This document shows positions 11,251 through 21,983 of a DNA stretch of 64,000 nucleotides, one piece after another. Where the stretch lies: NCBI GenBank assembly GCA_934047225.1, contig OW204009.1:19899161-19963160 (forward strand), written 5' to 3'. Source of the DNA: Ypsolopha sequella (lineage: Eukaryota > Arthropoda > Insecta > Lepidoptera > Ypsolophidae). Every line of letters starts with the position of its first letter. The first letter of the stretch is position 1. Both the position numbers and the translations under genes were made by a program. The notes under the pieces are model-generated. The model worked only from the letters and a program-made list of their open reading frames with translations. It ran no database searches and was not told the origin of the DNA.

Positions 11251-12457
11251 GAGACTCACGTGGCTACGTAGGAAATATCCAAATTCCTGGAGCTCCAGCA
11301 ATGCGAAGATCACTTTCACACTTCACCAAAGTCCAAAGTCTCATAAATTCGGTATTTTAAATATTTTAGTTCCAATTTAATTATCAGCGCAGCATGCGTG
11401 TCGCCATACTTTTTCAGAGAGATAGTTTTTTTTTTGCCTGCGTCTGCGGGGTCAGACGCACGGAGGGGGGTGCGGTCCATTGCTTCATTTGACGGATAAC
11501 AGATGGAGCCACGAGTCAAAAAAAAGGATTAGGGGTTTAATTTTGGATGGGAAAAGAGAAAGGAATTAATTGCAAGCCAATACAATATTATTAAACGGTA
11601 TGTTTGTTAAGCTGCAAGACAATAGAAGTTCCAAAATCCTAAAAATGGCTATTATTATATACTAGCTGACCCGGCGAACTTCGTTCCGCCTAACAGTCTA
11701 ATAATATCGTGTTAACTTTAGTTAAACTTAATTTAGGATTTCATTAAGGTAATAACATTAATATAACTTTTTTGCAAATACAGAAATGTTTTATTGCTTG
11801 CCATTGCGAAAGAAGAATGGCAGGGACCCATGTAGTTTCAGTACCGTTGTAGGCTTAGCGTAGGGTATTGAATATATGCAGAAATAATAGTTCTTGGAAT
11901 AACTAAGCGATTTTAAAACTTGGGGTTTAGATGTTATTTAATGATATCAGAACGCTAGATAAATAGGTTTCTTTTATATGCGTAGTTTTGTCAACAGATG
12001 GCACCACATGCTGTTTGCATTCGTAAAATTAATTAATTTATTTATTGTTATTCGATAACTTATCCGATATTTTATTACTTATTCTGCTATTCGGAGCGGA
12101 TAAGAATACACCAAAAAAGAGATAACTAACATCGATCCAGCCGATCTTGAGTTATAAGTGGTGTAACTAACACGACTTTGTTATATATATTTAAGATGTA
12201 AAAATATATATATATATAGTTGTGTTAATTTTAGTCAAATTTTTGTTCATTGTTTAAAGTATCCTTATGGATGAACAGGCAGTGACAGAATAACAGCGTC
12301 CTTTTGCTCCTAGCTTAAGGGACAAAAGCTGAGTCACCGACCTTTTCAACAGAACCTGTCTAATCCTAAATAGTCTTTAAGTATTATGTGTTTTGTGTTG
12401 TGTTCTGTTGAATAAAAATATTTTTATTTATGTATTTTAATTAATTTTATTTATTTG
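11251..12457. other. Intergenic repeats before LTR element A
   Basis: No gene. CTAGCTGACCCGGCGAACTT at about 11664-11683 is the signature of a repeat common in insect genomes. A short alternating TA run lies near 12205-12220. The minus-strand frame at 11316-11519 shows no recognisable feature. Confidence 0.5.
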
Positions 12458-13460
12458 TGTAATGTTCAGTGTTCAGTTCTGCTACTCGCCAATAGATGGC
12501 AGTAGTAGTAACACTTTTCGAGTATTCAACTTTTTACGCATGAAAGTGGATGGTAGAAGCAAGTCGAATAAAATAGAATAATCGGCGGGTAATCATAAAC
12601 GAATGATTCATTTGGTGTCACTGGATCTGAGTTGATCAAATTGTAGAATATTTATAGGATTTATTGCGAAACTAAGATATTTTGTTGTTATTGTGAAGTT
12701 TTGCACGATTACAGTTATTTGAAATAATAAGTGCAATATAAAACATTGTCACGGGGTAAGTTCTTCGAAAATATGTTATTATCCTAAAGTGATTTACATA
12801 AAATCACATTGCAACATTAAAATATGTAATCTGTAACTTACAGCCTTAAAGTAACGCCCCTTTGAACGGATTCCACTTTACTGAGGAAATTACATGGCCT
12901 GGGAATCGATTTCTCCCGCAACGCCATGACCGTTAATAACGGTGGGTGCCCGTGACGTCACCAACCTGTAAGTTACTTTAATCCCTTTAACTTGCATCCT
13001 GTGCTATCGGAGAACTTTGTCTACGGACCTGCTAATAATTGGAACTCGGGATTCTTGAGGGAAATAGCAGCAGTGTCAATTCAAGCAAACCAGAGACCGG
13101 ATGAAACCCATGGCCATAATTGGCTTATTTATTGTGTGTGTTATAGCAATTAGGTGTTAAGTAAAGTTATTGTGGTCATCTCGAGCGTCTATGCTGAATC
13201 TTAAATAAGACGAGTTAGTGTAGTCAAATTTTTAAATTTATAGTCCGAGAGCCACAGATCTTTTACCTACGTCATTTTGTGTAGGAATTTATTCTGAGTG
13301 TGTAAATCATCCGTGATAATTATTTGCATCTAGAATTAAGTTTTATATGTATTTTCGCTTAGTCCGGGAGCACTGTAAATATATTCTACCTAAAAGATAA
13401 TTGTCTTTTGATTTTTATTAGAACCGAATTCTTCTAAGAAAGGAAAGACAAAACATCACA
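12458..13460 (+). repeat. 5' LTR of element A, about 1003 bp
   Basis: Begins TGTAATGTTCAG and ends CATCACA two bases before the TGGCGCCCAAC primer site. The first 368 bases recur at 18392-18759. The end is placed by analogy with element B, where the same spacing is proved by both LTRs. A TATAAAA-like word lies near 12738. Confidence 0.8.
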
Positions 13461-13462
13461 AA

Positions 13463-13475
13463 TGGCGCCCAACGG
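13463..13475 (+). other. Primer-binding site, tRNA-Lys type
   Basis: TGGCGCCCAACGG follows the LTR after AA. TGGCGCCCAAC is the classic site complementary to the 3' end of tRNA-Lys in gypsy-type elements. Element B has the equivalent site at 54466. Confidence 0.8.
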
Positions 13476-13714
13476 CAATAAAAATTGAAAGACAAATCTT
13501 TATTTAATTTAACTTTATTTTCGTGCTTTAATTTTCCTTTTTTTTTCTTTTTCCTTTTTCAACTTAATTTAAAGTTTTGGTTTGTTAGATAATTGTTTCT
13601 ACGTTTATTTTATAAGTGTAGCCTTTTGATTTTGAGAAGTTGGTGACAAAAATATCACTTTAAATTTTATTAAAATATTCTGTAATTGACGTCAATTCTT
13701 TGTTAGGGTTAATA

Positions 13715-15174
13715 ATGGAGGTCAATTGTTTATTAAGTAATGAACTGGAGTTTGAATTGGCATGTCGCAGCGTTTATGACTTGGCAAATGTTAACACAAT
13801 GAGAAAAGTTCTCAGGGAAATAATAGTCAAGGAAAAACAGGGTCTATCATCAATAAAATTTGAGACACCGGAATATTGCATTAGTGATATAAACTCTCTT
13901 GTGAAGACAAATTAAAAATAATTTCACTCAATTTATCAGAAATATCGGGTAAACCAGATCGAAATAGTATCAAACGTATACATTCTCGCTTGCTTCACCT
14001 GAAACATCGTGCTAAGCTTTTGATTCCAATAATTAATGAACACGTCAATAGGCACGCAAAAATTTGTACGGACATTGACAATTACTTAATGACATTAACG
14101 TCATTAAAGGACACGGAGCATGATGAAGATAATGGTCAGTTATCAGAGAAAGAAAAGGAAATTCTCCAACAAACTTTAGGAGAGGATGCCTCAGAAGTTA
14201 TAGCTGCATTGGAGAGTAATTCAGTAGATAAAGAATTTATCGAACAAACCTCTTCCTATTCAAAAAATCTTTCAGGGCGTAAATCACAAGAGCCAGAAGT
14301 TGATAGACGAGCAAATTTTATGAGAACTTCAACTGTCAATCAATTTGAACAGCCAAGAAAATTAGTTCCAATTAAGGATTGGGGAATAAAATTTACCGGG
14401 AAAGGCACTTTTAGTGTAAACGCTTTTCTAGAACGTATAGATGAAATAAAGGGTGCTCGCAATGCAAACTATAACGATTTATGGACATATGCCGTAGATT
14501 TTTTTGAAGGAGATGCTCTTATTTGGTTCCGTGCAAACAGAGATTGTACAAACAACTGGCAGGAACTAGTAGAATTGCTTCTTCAAGCCTTTCAAAGTCC
14601 GTATTACCAGGAGGAGTTATTGGAGGAAATTAACAGAAGAACGCAGGGAAGGGAAGAAAAAATAGACATTTATATAGCAGTCATACAGAACATGTTTAGG
14701 AGACTGCCATCCAAGATTTCAGAGTCTCAGAAACTATCCATTCTACTCAAAAATATTCAACCCTATTACCAACGGGCTGTTTGCAGGGATACGTTCCAAA
14801 GCGTTTCAGAGTTGAGTTTAGTACTAAGGATATTAGAACGGACCAAACAAAACTGTGAAAGATTTAAGGAACCGGTTAACACTATTAATACTTTAGAACC
14901 AGATTTAGCTTATCAAGGAAGTACGACTTCAGAAATTGCAGTTATTGGATCAAAGGTACGACAGAATTATAATGGACGAGAATTATCAGGCATTAAATGC
15001 TGGAACTGCAGATCAATTGGTCATACTTTCAAAGAATGTACAATCCCAAAACAGAGGTTGTTTTGTTATCGATGCGGAAGGTTTGGCCAAACATCAAACA
15101 GATGTTCTTGTAAATATCCGGGAAACGAAAAAAGGGAAGACATTATACATGCCGAATGTCCTCCAAGGAAATAA
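13715..15174 (+). pseudogene. gag: gag of element A, one frameshift
   Basis: The structural protein that would package the element RNA. Translation from ATG 13715 gives MEVNCLLSNELEFELA and stops at 13915. The protein resumes one frame over (EDKLKIISLNLSEISGK) and runs on as the 394-codon frame from 13990, so a single base has been lost or gained near 13900. The middle carries a capsid-like block (LIWFRANRDCTNNWQELVE, then INRRTQGREEKIDIYIAV), matched by gag B. Two zinc knuckles lie near the C-terminus: CWNCRSIGHTFKEC and a weaker CYRCGRFGQTSNRC. It ends TAA at 15172-15174, overlapping pol by 19 bases. Confidence 0.88.
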
Positions 15175-18100
15175 TGAAGGCATCTAACAACGGCGACCAA
15201 GATGAATGGCACGATTGGTTGAACTTAGTTTCCCACTATTTTAGAACTGGAGAAATGTGTTGTGTGAAACAAATGTCTCATGATAACCGTTATTATGCAG
15301 TGGTAAAAATTTTAGATAAATCTTTTGCTGGTCTGCTGGATTCTGGCGCCACCTCTTCAGTCATTTCAAAGAAATTGTGCTTAAAACTTGTAACGTTGGG
15401 ATTTGTAATTCAGGACATACACATGCTTAAACTTACAACGGCAGATGGTACTTCTTATGAGATAACTTCAGTGATACACTTACCAGTTGAATTTATTGAT
15501 AAGTATAATGTTGTAAAATTTTACATCATGGACAACGTTAACCATGATTTGCTTCTTGGCATGAATTTTTTCGAGGCTTTTGATTTATCAATAGCAGTAA
15601 ACAATGATAGTGTAAAAGGATTTACTGTAAGAAAACCGGAAGATGTAGAAATGTTAGCTGTTAATATTAAAAATTCAGTAATATCTCGTCATGAATTAAC
15701 AGTTAATCAAACAGGGGGGTTGGAAAGACTTATTGAAGAAATGAAAACATCGATTGGTGTTGGATTAGGGAGAACTGATCTTATAGAGCATAGGATTGAT
15801 ACAAGTGACCATCTACCAGTAAAGCAAAGGCAATATCCATTTGCACCACCAATCATGAAGGAGTTGGAAGCAGAAATTAAGGATATGTTAAAAAATGACG
15901 TAATTGAACCTTCATATAGTTCATGGCAATCTCCAGTTTTATTGGTCAAAAAACCTAACGGGAATAATAGACATTGCTTGGATAGCAGGCAACTCAATAA
16001 AGTTACGAAAAAAGATTCTTATCCATTACCCAGAGTCTCAGCAGTACTGGATAACTTAAAAGAAGCCCATTTTCTATCAACCATTGATCTTAATTCAGCA
16101 TTTTGGCAAGTGCCTTTAGAATTATCCAGTAAAGAAAAGACTGCTTTTGGTCTGGCTGGGGTGGGTCTTTTCCACTTTAAAGTAATGCCATTTGGTTTAA
16201 GCAATGCCAGTCAAACTCAGCAAAGGCTTATGGACAGATTATTTCCACCAGAATATGAAGGAAAGATATTCGCATACTTAGATGACATAGTAATTTGCAG
16301 TAAAACATTTGAAGATCACATGGCTTCCCTGCTTTGGGTCAAGGCACAGTTGAAAAATGCTGGTTTTACTGTCAACTTGGAGAAATGTCAATTTGCCCGC
16401 TCATCCTTGAAATATCTTGGATATATCGTAGACAAAGAGGGACTGCGCACCGATCCGGACAAAGTAAAAGCAATTATTGATTACCCAAGACCATCTACGT
16501 TCACAGAACTTAAGCGCTCCATAGGATTGGCCAGCTAGTATAGACGTTTTGTTGAAAATTTTTCAATTGTAGCTGCACCTTTGCATGATCTTACTAAAGG
16601 TGGAAAAAAAGGTCGAAAAATTCAATGGAATGATAAAGCAGAAAAAGCGTTTATGAATTTAAAAACAGCTCTTACTACTACACCGGTGCTGAGTTGTCCT
16701 GACTTCACTAAAGGATTTAAAATACAATGCGACGCATCAAGCAGAGGAATTGGTGGTGTTTTAGTCCAAGAAATAGACGGAAAAGAAAAGCCCGTTGCAT
16801 ACACCAGTCGGAAATTATCGGAGAGGGAGTCAAAGTATTCTACGTCAAAAAGAGAATTACTCAGTTTAGTGCATGCAGTTGAACAGTTCCGGCCATACAT
16901 TGAAGGTTCACATTTCGTTGTACTCACAGATCATAGCGCTCTTGAATGCTTGGATAAAATGAAGGATCCTCACGGAAGATTGGCACGCTGGGCTATGCGA
17001 CTCCAACAATTTGATTATGAAATGATCTATAAAAGGGGTAAAGACAACATAGTTCCAGATGCGTTATCACGAGCCATTGACCATGAAGAAGTATGTGTAA
17101 TTGAAATACAACCAGAAGATAAAGATGACTGGTATACCAGCATGGAAGATGCCATCAATAACGGGAAAGCAGAAAATGATTGGACAATTGATCAAGGTAT
17201 ATTATGGAAATACTTGAAACTTAATCAATTTCCGGAAGAAAAAGATTCATGGAAAATGGTAATTCAAGAAAGATTAAGACAAACCGTTCTCAAAGAGTGT
17301 CATGACGATCCAGTCTCAGGACATTTTGGAGTAAAAAAGAGCATTAATAGAGTAAGACAGCGTTATTTTTGGCCATCACTTATTAGGGATACGAAGGATT
17401 ATGTTCATAAATGTGAAATATGTGCCAAGCATAAACATAATCAACAACCACCAATAGGTAAGATGGGTAAGCATAAAGAGGTTACTGAACCTTTTCAAAT
17501 AATATCTATGGATCTAATGGGGCCTTTTCCAAGATCCAAATCTGGAAACACTATGCTGCTAGTCATTGCATGTTGGTTCAGTAAGTTCGTTTTTCTGTTT
17601 CCCCTCAGGAATGGAAAGCCATCAAACATTACAAAATTGTAGAAGAACAGATATTTCTCATGTACGGAGTACCTAATGTAATTATCTGTGATAATGGAAA
17701 GCAATTTACGTCAAATCAATTTAGGGACCTGATTATTGAATACAATTCCAAAATTTGCTATACACCATACTATCACCCTCAGGCTAATCCTACAGAGAGA
17801 GTCAATAAAGTCATTGGAACAACAATCGCTTCATATGTTCAAGACAACCACAAAGATTGGGATAAGTATTTACCCCACATCGGTCACGCAATTCGAACTG
17901 CCGTTCATGAGGTCACAGGTAAAACACCATCCTATTTGATTTTGGGACGGGAAACGTCTATCCATGGTTTAGGCAATAAAATAAACTTCTCTACTACAGA
18001 ACCATTGCTATTCGACAGAAGTATTTATGAAGAAAAACTCAAGATTCGAGATGATGTATATAAGGACATTAACGAAAGAATGAGAAAAGCTTATGAAATA

Positions 18101-18337
18101 AATTCTAAGAACTAAAATCAAAGACGCAGAAATGTACGTTACCAAGTTGGGGATTTAGTGTGGAAAAGGACAACGTTTCAGTCCAATACAGACAAAAATT
18201 TTATGGCCAAGCTCTCTCCTAAATATGAAAAAGCCGTAATATCTGATAAACTATCCTCGGATGTATACATGTTAAAAAGCCTCAGAAGAAAAGATTTGGG
18301 AAAGTGGCATGCAACAGATCTTAAACGATTAATATAA
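15156..18337 (+). pseudogene. pol: pol of element A, two stops and one frameshift
   Basis: Domains in order: aspartic protease (GLLDSGATSSVI); reverse transcriptase with STIDLNSAFWQVPL and the catalytic FAYLDDIV; RNase H (CDASSRGIGGVL, VVLTDHSALE, DNIVPDALSR); integrase with an H-x-H/C-x2-C head (CEICAKH) and the core motifs ISMDLMGPFP, CDNGKQF and HPQANPTERVN. Lesions: TAG at 16536-16538 where related elements have tryptophan (GLAS-stop-YRRF, compare TASWYRRF in element B), a frameshift near 17640 between NITK and VEEQIF, and TAA at 18113-18115. The final tail ends WHATDLKRLI at 18337. Gag ends in the -1 frame relative to pol, the usual arrangement. Confidence 0.92.
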
Positions 18338-18375
18338 ATGTTTCTATTTGCGCGGAATCCAGTTTGGATTCCTTT

Positions 18376-18391
18376 TGAGGAGGGGGAGTAA
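18376..18391 (+). other. Polypurine tract of element A
   Basis: GAGGAGGGGGAGTAA directly precedes the 3' LTR start TGTAATG. This is the expected plus-strand primer. Confidence 0.8.
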
Positions 18392-18759
18392 TGTAATGTT
18401 CAGTGTTCAGTTCTGCTACTCGCCAATAGATGGCAGTAGTAGTAACACTTTTCGAGTATTCAACTTTTTACGCATGAAAGTGGATGGTAGAAGCAAGTCG
18501 AATAAAATAGAATAATCGGCGGGTAATCATAAACGAATGATTCATTTGGTGTCACTGGATCTGAGTTGATCAAATTGTAGAATATTTATAGGATTTATTG
18601 CGAAACTAAGATATTTTGTTGTTATTGTGAAGTTTTGCACGATTATAGTTATTTGAAATAATAAGTGCAATATAAAACATTGTCACGGGGTAAGTTCTTC
18701 GAAAATATGTTATTATCCTAAAGTGATTTACATTAAATCACATTGCAACATTAAAATAT
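18392..18759 (+). repeat. 3' LTR of element A, first 368 bp only
   Basis: Matches 12458-12825 with two visible differences (C to T in CACGATTACAG, A to T in TACATAAAATC). The match ends abruptly at 18759 (AAAATAT). The remaining 635 bp are not found elsewhere in the window. Confidence 0.85.
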
Positions 18760-19236
18760 TTATTACATGTACATTACAAACAAACATTAAAATCTGTCTG
18801 TGGCAATTCTAACCAATAGTTCAGTAAAAGATAAGATTAGATAAGAATTCGTTTGTTCATGAAAGTAGGTGATACAATAGGTCTTAGAAATAATTTTAAG
18901 TACGCTACTGTCTGCCAGAAGGCATATGAATATTTACAATAATTACAAGTTGTTAAAATACTACAAAGCTAAACACTAGAAATACCATGCATCAGCTTAA
19001 ATAATTATTAAACAGTATTATACAGTATTCAGTAATTTTGTTCTTCATTATAAATTTGATGAAATTGAATTTTTGTTTATAAAATTGTGGATTTTGTAAT
19101 AACATTTGTGAATTAGAAAATTGAATAGTTTATTTTTAAATGCATTTATACTTAATTCTTTCCATCTATTAAGTATTTTATTACAAATAGTTTATGGCCC
19201 AAAACAAATGTGCTTTTGTGGAAGAGTTCTGTATAA
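18760..19236 (-). pseudogene. LINE ORF2 C-terminus and 3' tail (distal half of split LINE)
   Basis: Read on the minus strand from 19236, the frame gives ALYRTLPQKHICFGP, one stop, then TICNKILNRWKELSINAF and KNKLFNFLIHKCYY, ending with a stop at 19048-19050. FK-x3-L-x2-FL-x2-K-CYY is the usual C-terminus of Jockey-like LINE ORF2 in insects. Downstream (18760-19047) is an AT-rich 3' UTR with AATAAA at its end. The upstream half of the same ORF is at 30181-30879. The 37-bp array and the 10 kb insertion separate them. Confidence 0.65.
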
Positions 19237-19570
19237 TGCTTATCATACCGTAACTTGTCCTTGTTTATATCTGTTCTTATCATACCGTAACTTGTCCTTG
19301 TTTATATCTGTTCTTATCATACCGTAACTTGTCCTTGTTTATATATGTTCTTATCATACCGTAACTTGTCCTTGTTTATATCTGTTCTTATCATACCGTA
19401 ACTTGTCCTTGTTTATATCTATTCTTATCATACCGTAACTTGTCCTTGTTTATATCTGTTCTTATCATACCGTAACTTGTCCTTGTTTATATCTGTTCTT
19501 ATCATACCGTAACTTGTCCTTGTTTATATCTGTTCTTATCATACCTTAACTTGTCCTTGTTTATATCTGT
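19237..19570. repeat. 37-bp minisatellite, left part, about 9 copies
   Basis: The unit is built on TTCTTATCATACCGTAAC, then TTGTCCTTGTTTATATC. It recurs at 29540-30176. On the minus strand one frame of the unit reads DINKDKLRYDKN, which continues the flanking LINE protein, so the array arose inside LINE coding sequence. The last unit is cut after CTGT at 19570. Confidence 0.95.
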
Positions 19571-19577
19571 TGTCAGA

Positions 19578-19621
19578 TTGCACGACCGGCAGGTACCCGG
19601 TCTTTTCCACCAGTCGTGCAA
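19578..19621. repeat. Terminal hairpin of the 10 kb insertion
   Basis: TTGCACGACCGG (19578-19589) pairs with CCAGTCGTGCAA (19610-19621), with one G-T or mismatch position. An inner GGTACC palindrome lies in the loop. It lies 7 bases inside the insertion boundary. Confidence 0.7.
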
Positions 19622-20440
19622 CTGGCAAGATAAAATTAAAAAGTTACCTAATTGTAACCTAATAGTTGGTAAAAGGTTCTGAAGAAAACTTCGAGGTACT
19701 TTACAATTAAGTGTATTTAATTTTATCAAAAAAAAAGGTCTAATTTCACAAGTCAAAGGTGTTACGGAAAATATTACTTAGTTACAAACATTTGGCCAAG
19801 ACCTTCATTTGGCATATATTCTGCCAAGACATTACTAAAACCTTTGGGTTAGTTACCGCCTTAACCACAGGTAACTAGATTACATGGAATCTTGTGAAAT
19901 TACATTTAAAAAAAAACTTTTAGAGTAACAAAACTTGTAAACAAACAAGGGAAATAATTTCCAAAATAAAATCTAGCTCAGGGGAGCCGTGAATCCAACT
20001 ACATAATACCTATTTGTCGATCATACTCTTTAAACTAAATCGTCTGGTACACCATTCAGTTCTACCAGGAAACATATTACGGAACATTAAATTTTACAGT
20101 TTGGGTTATTCAGTGAAACAGGAAGTAGAATTTACACTTGGTTGCTAATATGACACATTACTAAGTGTCCTGAAAACATACCGACCTAGGTACCTTAATT
20201 GTGTAAGGTTAAAAAAAAAAATTCCAACACATACTTGAATTCTCCAAAAATCACCACAGGAAATGGCACGCCGACCGCTGCCCCCTTTTCAAGGTCAACG
20301 ATCCCCGTCCACGCAGACAAAGGAACTGCTTACTGCGTACACCAGACGTTTCGGAAGGTAGATGTGAAACAAACAACACACATATTTGTGAGCTCTCACA
20401 TATTTTAATTAAATAAATTAGTTACTTACATATTATTAGT
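19622..20440. other. Left non-coding arm of the 10 kb insertion
   Basis: No coding region recognised. AT-rich with scattered short words (GGCCAAGACC, TCTGCCAAGAC). It runs up to the 5' end of the CR1-like LINE, whose exact start I cannot fix. Confidence 0.4.
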
Positions 20441-20597
20441 CCAAATTGTATTTAAATAAAGTGCAAACAGTGTCCACTATCTGGCTGATGTGTTGCTGCA
20501 CCTGGGTTATGTTACAGTAACCCACAAACTGCCAGTCACCTCATAACCTCACCTCACCACACTTAGGAACTTCTACTGTATTTACACAAGATACACT

Positions 20598-21329
20598 ATG
20601 GGTAAGCCTAAAGTTGCCAAGACCGCCACCCTGGAGCCCTTAGCTGCTGTCAATAACATGGAGAGAAGATTCCTGGACTCCATGGCAAGCTTTGAAGCAA
20701 GGATGACAGCTGCCACAAAGGATCCTTTGAGTCTTGAGCAGCTGGCCGGCGAGTTTCAAATTTTCAAGGAGTGGATGAAGGAGACTGTTGGCCTCCTCAG
20801 GCAGCAGATATTATCCATTTCTCAGACTGTGGATGATTTGGACAACCAGGGACGGCGAAAATTTTTGCTGTTTCGTGAGATTGAAGAATCCATAGATGAT
20901 GTGTCGGCTGTCATCACAGAAACGGTGACTCAGAAACTGAAGATTGCTCAGTTCTCAAAAGCATCTATCAAGTCTTGCTACCGCCTCGGTAAGCCTTCTT
21001 CAGACAAAAGCAGCAGTCGTCCAGTGCTTGTGAAGTTTTCTTCACTGGATGACCGCTCTTCAGTGTGGCGACAGAAGAAGGAGCTAAAGGGATGCAGCAT
21101 TTCCATTGCTGAGTTTCTGACAGCCTCGCGCAGGCAGATTTTCGCTGAAGCTCGAAGACTGCACGGAGTAAAAGGTTGTTGGTCTCAAGATGGAAATCTA
21201 TATATGAAGCTCCCCGATAGCAGCAAGGTTCGGCTTAACTCATTGGAGCAGTTACAGGAATATACAGCCAAATTTCCGAATGCAGCTAGTTCTACCAGAC
21301 TAAAGCGGGCTGCTGCTCTGAAAAAATAA
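20598..21329 (+). CDS. LINE ORF1 protein, 243 aa
   Basis: An intact frame from ATG 20598. The N-terminal half is helical and rich in heptad-like spacing (ERRFLDSMASFEARM, then KEWMKETVGLLRQQI), consistent with a coiled coil. The second half (ASIKSCYRLGKPSSDKSS, RPVLVKFSSLDDRSSVW, RRLHGVKGCWSQDGNLYM) looks like the RRM-like nucleic-acid-binding region of LINE ORF1p. This class of protein coats the element RNA and acts as a chaperone during reverse transcription. It precedes ORF2 by about 650 bp. It is the only undamaged frame of this LINE. Confidence 0.75.
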   Translation: MGKPKVAKTATLEPLAAVNNMERRFLDSMASFEARMTAATKDPLSLEQLAGEFQIFKEWMKETVGLLRQQILSISQTVDDLDNQGRRKFLLFREIEESIDDVSAVITETVTQKLKIAQFSKASIKSCYRLGKPSSDKSSSRPVLVKFSSLDDRSSVWRQKKELKGCSISIAEFLTASRRQIFAEARRLHGVKGCWSQDGNLYMKLPDSSKVRLNSLEQLQEYTAKFPNAASSTRLKRAAALKK

Positions 21330-21983
21330 ACAGCAAATGTAGTTTTATCTTATTTGTAGTGTTGCATTGGGTCTCCAAGACCCCGAGTTCTATCTCTATA
21401 TTTATTACCTGTTCAGACCTTGGGCAAGGTTGATCACAAATCTTTAATCTCTCAGCAACGGTATTTTTCTGAAAATATTAGTTTTATTCCATTCCACCGT
21501 CTTTTGTGATAATTTTGTGTTAGTTTAGTCAGCAGCAGCAATTCAGCAGCAGTCACTTTATTTTGTTTTTGCTATCGTTTGACGTTTGTCTGACGTTTTG
21601 TTGTTGCATGCAACTATAATGTGTTTACCTCAGATATGTTTACGAAACTTTTCCTTGGCTGGCTTTATATTGCATTTTAATACTGCATCCACTGACGTCA
21701 AACTTTTAATTCATACATTCCGTTTCACTGAAATAATTTGTTTGTTTAATGCCGGTCTTGGAGATTTGTTTAATGTTTCAAATTGTAACTGTTTGAACTC
21801 GTTGTACCCATACCTATTATGTAAAAAGTTCCACTAAGGTTCCATTTGGCTTTATCCACGGTGAACTGGCAGTGTTGCGGTAAAGTTTAGTCAGGTTTTG
21901 CCACAGTCACTTGTTTATTATATATTATTGTATTCCCTTCTATATTTTATATCCTTCTATATTTATTTTTCTTATACATATTT
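21330..21983 (+). other. Spacer between LINE ORF1 and ORF2
   Basis: T-rich sequence without a recognisable gene. Short T-rich frames at 21586-22092 overlap the true ORF2 start in another phase and are not called. Confidence 0.5.

Larger units (their letters stand above)
12458..18759 (+). mobile_element. Ty3/gypsy LTR retrotransposon A, decayed, 3' LTR truncated
   Basis: Order on the + strand: 5' LTR, primer-binding site, gag, pol (protease, reverse transcriptase, RNase H, integrase), polypurine tract, start of the 3' LTR. Gag has one frameshift. Pol has two in-frame stops and one frameshift, so the copy is dead. The first 368 bp of the two LTRs match with about two visible substitutions, so it is not ancient. 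The 3' LTR stops at 18759, where a minus-strand LINE tail begins. Its gag layout resembles that of element B at 53763. No env frame is present. Confidence 0.92.

Noticed and set aside
12458..18759. Endogenous retrovirus with env
   Set aside because: After integrase the frame closes at 18337 and the polypurine tract follows within 40 bp, leaving no room for env. The same holds for element B.
19571..19632. Helitron 3' terminus (hairpin plus CTRR)
   Set aside because: A hairpin is followed on the minus strand by CTGA, but the next base is not T, there is no TC start at the other end, and a CTGT duplication is present, which Helitrons do not make.
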